A stretch of 64,000 bases of DNA, from contig JBAMDO010000234.1 in the NCBI GenBank assembly GCA_037074765.1, positions 19,101-83,100 on the forward strand. The letters are read 5' to 3'. Origin of the DNA: Mansonella perstans (Eukaryota > Nematoda > Chromadorea > Rhabditida > Onchocercidae). Below the pieces are notes generated by a model. That model ran no database searches. It saw only the letters and a program-made list of their open reading frames with translations, and was not told the DNA's origin. The translations under genes and the position numbers were made by a program. This document shows, in pieces, positions 1-10,300 of this stretch; positions within the stretch are counted from its first letter, which is position 1, and every line of letters starts with the position of its first letter.

Positions 1-83
1 ATAAGGAGTAACTGCCGATAATAACGCCAAGTAAATGATTTGTTCCTCAGGTTCGAATGTAGCATCTCTCGTTTTTTCAGTTT
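1..83 (-). CDS. Exon of an unidentified gene, cut by the left window edge
   Basis: On the minus strand an acceptor (TAATTTCAG) at 84-92 is followed by an open frame to the window edge with two bases completing a split codon. It reads TEKTRDATFEPEEQ then IIYLALLSAVTPY. The mix of charged residues and a hydrophobic run looks like protein and not like translated A/T tract. Composition is richer in G and C than the following 3 kb. No family is recognised. The upstream exons would be at higher coordinates, but I found none convincing before 3.4 kb, so the preceding intron would be long. The exon could be internal or close to a membrane segment. Confidence 0.4.
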
Positions 84-3000
84 CTGAAATTAATACACAA
101 AATGAATTAGTAATGAATTTTTTTCAAAATGAATTTAATTACACTTTCAAATAGGAAACTTATTTTTTTCCATATTGAAAAATAAAATCATTTTCAATTT
201 TTGAAATGATTAAATAATTCTGGGAGAAAATGTGAAATGTGAATTAAATGAAATTTGCTAAACTGAACTTTCTGCTCTAATTTTTATTTGAAAATTTCAT
301 CAAACAGACGGATAAAACAAGCATTTATTTCTTACTTCACTTTTACTTTCACTCTCTCACTTTCTCCTTCTCTTTCTCTCCCTTTTGCTTAGCTTTTACT
401 TGTGAACTTTTTCACTTTGACATGATTTGATATTCATTTGCGCTTTTCATGATTTCAAAACTGAAAATCGTCATTATCTAACTTGTTTATTTTCTCATGA
501 AATCCTGTTTACTGATTGCTTCTCTTGATTATCGAAGAGATGTGCAAAAGAAATATTTAAAACAGAGCCTTAAAAATATTAAGTTTTAGTTTAAAACACG
601 TAAATGTGTTAATTTGTTGATATTTTCGTTAAATTAAATCATCTTTTGATTATCATCGCATCTTAATCATCATCATTCATACAAATTATTTGTTGCGAAA
701 AATACCATAAAAATTAACTAAAACAAAAAATAAGGCAATTTTTGTAAAGTCAAAAACTATAAAAAAAAAAAATCATTTCTTCAATCCAAGCAAAGCACTA
801 AATATATCAAAAATGAAAAGGAGCAGAATTTAAATTTTAATATAAAAATTCAAAAATTGCAAAGTTCAATTATCAAACAACAAAAATTAATAACCATACT
901 TACCTTCTGTGAATCACGTAATAATTAACCAAAACAAAATAACCTACTATCTTGGGACTAAAAAAATAGAAACAAAATAGAATTTTAATTGTTATCGTTA
1001 TTTAATTAACAAAGCAGTATACATATTAGAATTTAATTATATATAGCTTGCATCCATAAGATATTTGTATACGTGTAGCTATTTTGGGCTTTTTTGCAAA
1101 ATAAGTGTAACTGCTTCAAGCGCAGTCGGCTTTAAGCTAGAATTTTTAGTGCAAAATTTGCATGCCTAATTGTTGATTGGTTAGTTAAAAATTCTTAATA
1201 TAGTAGGATGAAAAGTCTATAAGATAACAAAAATTCTCCATCAGATAATCCAGTCCACTGAACTAAGAAGTAATAACAAAAAATAAAAAGTAAAAGCTAC
1301 AAAAATTTGTATTTCAACAAGCTTAAATAATTCTATGCAACCAAAATCGCATAACTGACAAAAAAAAATTAAATTCCTTAAAAACCTTATATCTTTTCGA
1401 AATATTATTCAAAAAACTTAAACTAAAAAAAAAGGCCAACATAAAAACAGCAAAGGATATACCAAAACAACAAAAACCAACAGGTAAAAACACAAATCAA
1501 TATAAAACTATTAACAACGTTGTTGCTGTTGTTATATTCTATATTTGACGTCAATTTGTTGTTGTTGTTGTTGTTATTGTAATTGTTCTTATATTCTATT
1601 TTTGATTCAATTTGTTGTTGTTGTTTTATTCTATATTTGACGTCAATTTGTTGTTGTTGTTGCCATATTCTATATTTGACGTCAATTTTAAGCGGCAAAT
1701 CTTTTGCAATTTTATGTAAAAATATTTTAGAATAAGAAACTTTTTTAGCGAACTTAATATATGCTTATAATACTTTAGGTGGTAATGCAATGAAACAAAA
1801 GAATTCAATTTTAGCAAATATTTTGCTATTTTATTGCCTGTTTTTTCTTTTTCTGCGTTATTTAAAATTATCTGAATTAAATTTTTCCATCATCAAATCC
1901 TAAACAAACGTGAATTTAAAATCAAAATGCTTAATTCGTTCTTACATTCACTAAACCAAAAACAATACTTTAAATTTATCGCTTGTTTCTTAATACCCAA
2001 AACTAATAAAGTATGAAATAGATATGGTATCAATATGAAATGGGTACACTAAATTAAACCTAGCAAATTTAATTCAATTCAATTCAACCATATGTACAAG
2101 TGCATATGATATTTAGTCATTTGAAGAGAAATAGAAAAAAATTGAAGAAATAAATTTAATTAAGTGAAGTGTCAAAAAAAATCATCATCTGTCATTTTAT
2201 AAATTTATTTTTTGAGAAAAATTAATTTCCAAAAAAAATGGAACTATTCAAAATTTTTGAGGAATTATTCAAATTTTTTTTATCTATTCAAATTTTTTGA
2301 ATTTTCCATTTATTTTCCGTTTTTAAAAAGGAAAATAAATGAATTTAGCATTTCAATTCACCTAGCAAATGCTGTCATAAAAAATTGCTGATAGACACAT
2401 TAATATCAATTTCGTTAATAACTACATTCGAGAACTGATAAAAGAAATAGTAAGACATGCTTAAGTATGAAGGTCAATGAAATAAATTCAACAACAGACA
2501 AGTGCAATATTTCATTTATCAACTAAAATACAATCTAAATGTTAAAATGAATTTTTTCCTACTTCATGAATTAGTTATCACTTAAATATATACATATTAA
2601 ACAAGTTTGATCTACAAAATTTGAGTTAATTTAAGCAATTTGAGAAACTTTCGAAAAATTTTAAAAAAAAAAAAATGAGAAATTTTTGCTTATTTCCGAA
2701 GTTCCACTGATCGCTCCCATCATTTCAAATTATAAATTGTTTAAGATAGAAAAGGAAAAAAGTTCAAAATTTGCTTCATTGCAATCGCATTCCTAAAATA
2801 TTTATTGTTACTTCTAAAAAAATTTCGTTTTAAAATTAAATTGAAAATTTCATTAACCTAATAAGCAAACCCTGCCCACTTCCTTCCCTTGTTTTTGCAT
2901 TATATTCTACTTTTTCATATTCACAACTTCTTATTTATATAAAAATTATCTTTTTAAAACTTTACGTCGTCACACGAAACACTTTCCTTTTATTTCATGT

Positions 3001-3900
3001 AAAAAAAAAAAAAAAAAAAACAACAAATAGACATATTTTTAGGTTTATAATTTTGAATTAAAGCAATGGAAAAGCTCACAAATCTTGAAAACAACGAAGA
3101 AATAATGTTTGAATCAAGCTTAAACAAAATTGTCAAGTTATATAAAAATTAGAAATTAAGAAATACTTTTTTTCTTATCATTTTGAACTCAATCACTATT
3201 CTTACTTTTGTTTTATGTGAAATTTATAACCTACTGCTAACAAATCTCATTCGACAAACAAATAAACAACATTAAGCAACCGTTACAGTATCATATACAA
3301 CATGTATGCATATTTATGGTTCTAACATCAAACTATTTTTCCATTTTTCAGTGTTCATCTTCAAATTTCTTAACTCATATCCAAACAGATGTATTCTCTA
3401 TTTAAGTTTATACACTAAACTTCTAGGCTTCAGCCATATACGAATATAAATTACACTGTCTAATGTAATAACATCCGAAATATCACTGATATTTACAGAA
3501 GAAATTTCAGCTATGCAGGAAAGTATGTTCAGGACTTCAATGAGCAAAAATGAATGTGAATTTTTCATGTACTTTCATTTAAATTTTAAGCGCTATTTAA
3601 AACATAGTTTAAACACTACTTGTATCATTAAAGCAATTGAAAATCACTTTCTATCATATTATCATTTAACATCTTTAACCATCTTTGCTTTAACTCCAAA
3701 ATGTATCCGATCGTTTCAATCATCCCAACGTTCTAATATGCTTTCTATGATAGTATCATCCAACTTTCAAACCAAAATGTATCTTATTATTCTTAATCGT
3801 CTTCTAACGAATAACCGTTATCACTATCCTTGCTCGAATGTTCTAATGGAATTATTCGGTCTCTGTGTTCTATCTGAATTCAATGAATGGTCATTGGATA
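84..3900. other. AT-rich stretch with no recognised gene
   Basis: This holds A and T tracts, a pyrimidine-rich segment around 340-395, the TTG-rich minisatellite listed separately, and a 20-base A run at 3001. The open frame at 3513-3908 on the plus strand (131 codons) has no recognisable domain. It ends where the BEL/Pao remains start, so it may be unrelated noise or a rotted upstream part of that element. Confidence 0.5.
1503..1690. repeat. TTG/CAA-rich minisatellite
   Basis: The block TTCTATATTTGACGTCAATT recurs at about 1536, 1629 and 1669, with a variant near 1589. The copies are separated by runs of TTG trinucleotides of varying length. On the minus strand this gives poly-Gln or poly-Asn open frames, which I regard as artefacts of the repeat. 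Confidence 0.85.
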
Positions 3901-3916
3901 TTATGTAATTACATAA

Positions 3917-5560
3917 CTGGCAACAAAATCGCAAGTGGAAATATGCGTTTTCACCGATGCATCAATTGCAAATGTCTATTCAGCTGATGTCTATGGGACT
4001 CAAGAAAAAACCGCAGGTCTACACAAAATGCCACATTGGTCTACGCAAAATCTTGACTTGCACCAATTAAAGACATCACCATTCCTTGTTTAGAATTATT
4101 AGTGATACCCATACAAGTTTGAGCGACTCGATTCATAGTAAACCAACTACATTTAGAAGAAACGAAGATGACTCTATAGTCAGATTCTAAGTGTACATTA
4201 TATTAGATACGTAGTCATCCCAGATTACTACCTATATTTATACAAAATCAAGTCGAAAAAATACGGAGTTCGAAATTTCCATTTCGTTACATTCCGAGTG
4301 GACATGATCCGGTCGATGTAGCAACAACAGGACTTATTCCTTTGAAACTTAGACAAACGAATCATGGTGGAAAGGATGACGTGATTAGAAGGAAAATTCG
4401 GCTGACCACAATGGAAGTTCAACATCAGTAAATATCCTGAAAATGAAGAGAACAAAGAAGAAGGAAGGTCTACTACTACTCAAAGTCCTAAAGATTTCAA
4501 ATTTACACGTAGAAAGCGTTTTAGTAAATAGTGGAGATTAATAAGATCAATAATATGGACCTTAAAATTCATAAAAGTAACAACGAAAGGAAGATTGCCT
4601 TGGTTAAAATCCCTATTAACAGGAAGGAAACAATTTTCCACCAACTTAAATTAGTAGAATAGTTACTTCTCAGACAAGCGCAATCAGAAGGGATTACTGA
4701 AGAAGAAATAACTAAATGGGATCTATGTTATAGTGAAGTTACGGTTCTATAGAGATCCAAAAGTCGTTTAGAAAACCATGAGCTCAAAGAAGATTGCAAA
4801 TATCTTTCCGAAATATAATTCGGTAACTGAATTAACTATACTACAGCGACATGAAAAATTAAATCAAGATGGAATAGCTCACACCCTTTCGAAGACGTAA
4901 ATTCAAAAGAACAGAACCAAAGTCAAAAGAGTTATACGATGGGACCGCCAACCACTCAAGTTATTTATTGTGCCGGACCTTCCTGACGTTTGAGTTAAAC
5001 GGTCCAGAATCTTCGCACAAGTTGATTTAAATCATCTGAGCCCACTTTCTGTTAAGATCGACGATTGTATAATTAAAAGATGGGTAGCTCGATTTACATA
5101 TTTTACTACTAGAGCAGTACATTTAGAGTTGGCACAGAACTTATCCGTCGGATGTTTTTTACATGTTCTGAGGAGATTTATGATCAGACGCGACCATCCT
5201 GAGTTGATTTTAAGTAATAAAATTAGCAAATTTCCATTGGTTTTCTAGAGTATAAAGCAAATCAATGACAATTCAGCAATTTTCTTAGCCATCGGAGCGA
5301 TTTAGAAAAACACAGTACCGAAATCCCCTTAGAATGGCGGAACATACGATTGATCGGATTAACAAAGAAAGCAATGAGACGAAGGACTAATTATATTGAT
5401 AGCTGAGATAGAAAGTACTCTTATAACTGAGAAATTATCGCAGGACGTATTTCTCCGCAAACTAAGAGCGCAGTAAAACGACAAACCTAAATGAACTGCA
5501 TCTCTGCTAAACCGAGAAACTCACCCCGTCCCATAGTTGATTCAGTCGGGAATATCTTTA
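3917..5560 (+). mobile_element. Decayed BEL/Pao-type LTR retrotransposon (RNase H to integrase part of pol)
   Basis: Several collinear segments, in changing frames with many stops, match the order of a Pao-type polyprotein. An RNase H start reads CVFTDAS (about 3944). Next come an RNase H continuation (APIKD...ITIPCLELL and SDSKC, 4058-4195) and the region before integrase (SVTELTILQRHEKL, 4815-4860). Then there is the integrase entry and core (KRWVARFTYFTTRAVHLEL, about 5081-5137, followed by FLHVLRRFMIRRDHPELIL) and an integrase tail (LTKKAMRRR near 5357). The core alone keeps one frame for more than 150 bases apart from an in-frame TGA near 4991. Upstream reverse transcriptase, protease and gag were not recognised, and no LTR pair was found. 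The copy is old and cannot be active. Confidence 0.8.
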
Positions 5561-6262
5561 AAAACTGAAGCAAATTTTCCTTTCGACATTTTATTGAATG
5601 ACTCATAGATTTTTCTGATGTAGTGATTATAATTGTGTAGCATGGTAGTAAGTACTAATGTTTTTTCTCACACCTCAAAACGTGTCTACGTAGCAGACAA
5701 AGCACTTACTGTAAACATTAAATTCATGCTCCTAATCTGCCAATGTGTAATAATGATAACTGATGAGCTTATTAAACATATCACCTTGCTCACTTCCACA
5801 AATTATTTTTGCAAATACTATGTATTCATAAAGATAAAATCTGTCTAAATAGCCACCAAACATCTAAGCCTATACTGTAGATTTTAACTCTAAAGGCTTC
5901 GTCATCTATGTATATCATACTACTATATCAACATTACCGTAAAAGGGATGGAAACAACCAAGCACCCAGTTCTGTTTCCAAATGCAGTGGTATTCCGACG
6001 CTCCGCACCCCTCTGCACATTTTGAAACTAACAGCCATTGCAGTAGAGGCTATTCCAACCAAAAACTTCCAGTCTAATAAGGTAATTCTTAATTCTGTCG
6101 ACAATTCACTTTCATTACAGGTCTCATAAGCGGTAAGTTTGACACTTTAACTCAAAGTCTAATTTATTCCATAGCGCCAATTCAGCTTAGCACATATTCG
6201 AGAATGGATGCAAGATTTAATGAAAATCAACAACAAATATATATGCGATATATAGAAAATCG
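5561..6262. other. No gene recognised
   Basis: The stretch between the retrotransposon remains and the first minus-strand gene. Short open frames at 5633-5848 and 5908-6129 have no recognisable features. It may still contain element-derived DNA beyond recognition. Confidence 0.4.
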
Positions 6263-6383
6263 CTGACATTTATAGAATCAAAATATTCTCTCGTCGAGTC
6301 TTTTACCATTCTTTATGCTTTCATTCTCTTTACCAATACTTCCTATAAATGAAACTGAATTATTTTACAACAAAATAAAGTTA
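6263..6383. repeat. One arm of a dispersed inverted pair with 15301-15419
   Basis: The reverse complement of this segment aligns over about 118 bases with 15301-15419, at roughly 85-90% identity by eye. The repeated unit contains a splice acceptor (TTTCATTTATAG) and the short open frame that follows it. It covers the putative last exon of the gene at 6313-6843. Confidence 0.75.
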
Positions 6384-6843
6384 AAACAAGAAACTTCAGA
6401 AGTATGAATAAGCAATTCGATGAGAGCTGCAAATGTCACACGTCAAACATGCTTTCAGATTTTAATGGTATGAAACACTTTAAGTAAACGTCAATCACCA
6501 ATTTTATCGGTCCTTTTATACACACTCACAAAGTACTAATATTCTGGAGCATTTACTAACTTCGCCATTCGGTAACGGTACAATGACTATTTTTGCACTA
6601 CAGTGATCTCTCACAATTTCTTTCCATGTTTTCCGGTAATTTCGATCCCCTTCTGGACCTACTGTAGTACCATAAAACGAGCCAACAATCTGTGGTAATG
6701 CTGACAGCTGAAATATACATGTAAGCGTAAGACCTTTTTTCCTTGGCTATTTTTTTTCATATCCTCAACAACCACATAATATTTCGACAATTTCAGTACT
6801 CTAAACATTTAAACACCAGCGTTATGACTTGTAAACGGGAGTT
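6313..6843 (-). CDS. Small spliced gene of unknown function (3' part)
   Basis: Three exons in consistent phase 0 are proposed. The first is 6843-6817 (NSRLQVITL, after a very strong T-run and CAG acceptor). The second is 6707-6561, 49 codons including IVGSFYGTTVGPEGDRNY and SAKIVIVPLPNGE, with a TATTTCAG acceptor and GTTAGT donor. The third is 6342-6313, EVLVKRMKA and stop. The middle exon is exactly open between good splice sites and has a mixed, soluble-protein composition unlike the background. The last exon has a diverged inverted copy at 15341-15370 that also ends in KRMKA and stop. No family is recognised. The start codon was not found and must lie between 6844 and about 7316, unless these are alternative 3' exons of the next gene on the same strand. 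Intron lengths would be 109 and 218 bases. Confidence 0.42.
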
Positions 6844-6971
6844 CTGAAAAAAAAAAAAATTACAATAGAGCGCATATAAATTTTACACAGCGCAATATCA
6901 ACTACTTCGGTAAAAATCACTAGAAATCTTATAAATTAAAAACGACCGAATCTGACCGACATTAATATTAT

Positions 6972-7220
6972 ATGGAAGTTGATTTATTCCTAAAAGAAAT
7001 AAGAATCAACTATACAAAAAAATTCCAACCAAAACTGGATTTGGTGATCGCACTTCCACTAATAATTCTATCACTTGTGCTAGTTTCTGCGATGCGCTTT
7101 TTTCCTAAAAAGTATCAAAACTTAAGAACTTACGATTGGTTCAGTAAAAAATATGAAATAAAACAAAAAATCGGTCAAGCGCAGAAAAAAGTGTTAAAAA
7201 ACAAGTGCTGCGTACTTTGA
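6972..7220 (+). CDS. Possible small membrane protein with CaaX-like end (82 residues)
   Basis: An uninterrupted plus-strand frame starts MEVDLFLKEIRINYTKKF. It has one strongly hydrophobic stretch of about 18 residues (LDLVIALPLIILSLVLV, residues 23-39), then a basic tail rich in Lys and Tyr, and it ends KCCVL. The last four residues fit a CaaX-type prenylation motif, with Leu favouring geranylgeranylation. It lies tail-to-tail with the 7317-12965 gene, 96 bases away. I do not recognise a family, there is no clear leader acceptor directly upstream, and chance is possible because hydrophobic frames are common in AT-rich DNA. Confidence 0.25.
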   Translation: MEVDLFLKEIRINYTKKFQPKLDLVIALPLIILSLVLVSAMRFFPKKYQNLRTYDWFSKKYEIKQKIGQAQKKVLKNKCCVL

Positions 7221-7316
7221 TATCATAACAAGGCATTTGAAAACTAATTCCGTATGCACTTCCATAAAAAAAAACGCTGCATTTTACCAATTTTACCTAA
7301 AATCTTTAAAATTCCT

Positions 7317-10300
7317 CTATACATATTCCGAAAACAATTCTGCAAAATTGATCAACTCTAAATCCATCTGAATGAAATATTGCAAACACCAAATTTCCAC
7401 AGCTGATTGCGAACTAAAAGTTATATAAACGCTTACCGAACTATAACATCCTAATTCATCAAGCAAAGTTTCCAGCCAATTTTCGTCAGTTTGTGATTCT
7501 TTTGACAACTACAAAAAATGATTACGCTATTACTTAGCTGATTACAGAGACGAAATTCGAAAAATTTTACCATAAACAAAGCGAAACTAAGTATAAAAAT
7601 ATAAACAATTGGAAAATAACTGAGATAAAAGAACGAATGACGACACCATTAAACACTGTGAATAGTTTATATGGCTAACTAGACAAAAAAGAACATAAGT
7701 TAATAAATGGACCTGTGCAACCTCTTTACCAGAAGAATGAGGAGAACAGTCGGTAGATGAAACACCTCTCAACATAGTATGATCGTCAGAATAACCCTGA
7801 CTGTGTCTAAAAATACAAATTTCCTTAAAACATCCTAATGGATGCACAAACATATACAAAGCATTAATTGAGACACAATCCGAAATGTAATCTTTTTGTT
7901 AAACTTGTATTTAATGAACATACTGTTGAAATTGATTCGGTTGATAATGTTGCATTTGTTGCATAGATAGTGCCCAATTACTGCCATGAGAATAACCTGT
8001 TATTGAGATTGAACTTTTAACTAATATCATTGATTCAATATAAAGCAAAATTTCAAATTTTAGGCAAAACATTAAGAAGCTCTCATAGACAACAAAAGAA
8101 TAAAAATTATCAGTAAAGTTCATTAGAAACGTCCATTTAAGTAATTAAATGAATCATTAGTAGGATACTAAAAGAAGTCAAGTTCATCTGAAACATTAGT
8201 AAAGATTGTCAGTCAGCGGATCGATCCGTCCAGCTTGCGTGAAACAATACAACATATTTCAACATTTTTTTGGTTACAGATGCTGGGTTGTTGTTTCCCA
8301 GCAACAACCGATAATGGAGTGATCCAAGGAAATAATATAGGAGTAGACCATGATCAGTTCGCGGATCGATCCACTGAAAAATGATTAAAAAATTGCTGCT
8401 AAATACTAACTTAAAGATGGCCTTTGAAGATTTCCACTTGATATGTTGTAATTGCCTTGCGATGACTTGTCTTCTTCTGCTAGAAAACAAAATTTATTGC
8501 CGAATTTGATGTGATCTTTATAATTTGCTCATAATTTACTCACACTAGTGTAACTTGTAGGTTTAACAATTTAAAAAGACCTATCATTATTCGACTTTTA
8601 TGAATTTTTTAATGACTACTTTCGATCAATATCTTTCTAACAACACTTTTACCATTATTACAAATAAAACTTCTCATTCGAAAAATTGGATTAAAAAATC
8701 AAAAAGAATATTCAGCATCATTAATTTTACAAAATGATTTAATCAATACTAAACAAATTACACATCGTATTTAAATATTTCCATCTTTAAAACTGACACC
8801 TCCACATAGGGCAAAGATTAAATTTAAATTAGGTGACACTGAAAAACTTTTAGCAAAGTCAACTGATTACAAACCACAATTACAATCAAATTAATCTGCA
8901 GCCTATGCTGAGTTTCTATAAAATTTAAAATTTCACCATAATGTGTGCTGCGTTGACCAGCGTTTGAATTAAGAGCACTACATAAACCATATCGCACTTC
9001 ATATAATTCCTACAAAAAATATTTCAATTTCAGAATGTCCACATAATTTATGCCAGAAAAAATTGGATGATGACAAAATCATAATCTTCAAATCAGCTTA
9101 GTAAATCGTGAATTAAACGAAAAAAGGAAAAGCGGGAAAAGTACAGGAAAAGAAATGTGATTATATTAAAGGAATGTGATTACTATAAAATATTAAAAGA
9201 TATATGCGCATACTCGAAGCAAACGGGACGAACGAAAAAAGCGATTGTTCATGATAAATAAATGAACTGCAAGTGAAAATAGTTGCAATGCTGAAAATCA
9301 TGCAATTATGCGAATAGTGCAATGCTGAAATTCATGGAAACTATTATGTAGATTTGGACGTGAAAATTTGAAACATAACATTTTGCAAAAATTAACAACA
9401 CGAAATTCGTACGTAACGTTTTGGTTAAATAACACAGAACGCAATACATATTAAAAGTTACGGTTGTATTAAAAGAAATCAATAAATGAAATTTTCAACT
9501 GCAAATTTAATCATTGCTATTTTTGCTTCTACTTTTCGAATAGAAATAAAATTTGCAAATTGAATAATGCCATTTGAAAAATTTCCCTCTCCTTCAATAA
9601 TATGAAAACTTACATATTTTAACCTCTTTAAATCTAACAGATAAAAAATTTACATATCTCTTATATCTATCTAATTTTTTCTTCGTCATACATCCACTAA
9701 ATTCATTTAATTCAGTTGTATTTCTTTTTTTTCATTCGAAAATCTTACTAAAAAAAAATCTTTGAAAGAAAAATCACAAAGAAAGAAAAAATTATGCTTA
9801 AGTATTTCAAAAAAAAATGATAATATTTTAATTCATTAATTAATTTATCTAATTTTTTCGATAAAAAAAATTTTCAAGTTACCATAAAAAAAAAAAAAAA
9901 AACCCCAGAAGTTCAAAATTTGATTTATTCCTGGTTCCGCACTCCTTTCCCGTTTCTTAACCCCATTCTTATATATCTAAAGCGAAAGATGATAGCGTAA
10001 TGGTCCAAGAAAAAAAACATAAAATCCGAGGATAAAGAAAGAAAGCGTAACCAATGATTCACTAGAATAGATCAATTAATGATCTATTTTATCCTAACAT
10101 CACATATAAAACGTGACACGTGTAACAAAAGCGAACATAAAAAAAGGATGCAAATCTCGCACTTCCATTCTTTTATTCCATCACGATTTTGTTTACTTTC
10201 ATCCTCTCATCCAATCATAAATGTCTGATTCACATTATTCGATCAGACATTTCTGGTAATTTCGAGAAAATGATGATAAGACCTCCTTTGACCTCTCTCA

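Noticed and set aside
1423..1817. Gln/Asn-rich minus-strand frames
   Set aside because: They are produced by the TTG-rich minisatellite.
3513..3908. 131-codon plus-strand frame before the BEL/Pao relic
   Set aside because: It could be part of the element, but I saw no gag, protease or reverse transcriptase motif and it lies in a different frame from the RNase H start.
8216..8390. Less AT-rich segment between exons 7 and 8 of the minus-strand gene, with a TTTTTCAG acceptor
   Set aside because: No phase joins it to both neighbours without a stop, while the direct joint 8411 to 7996 is in phase. It is treated as intron.
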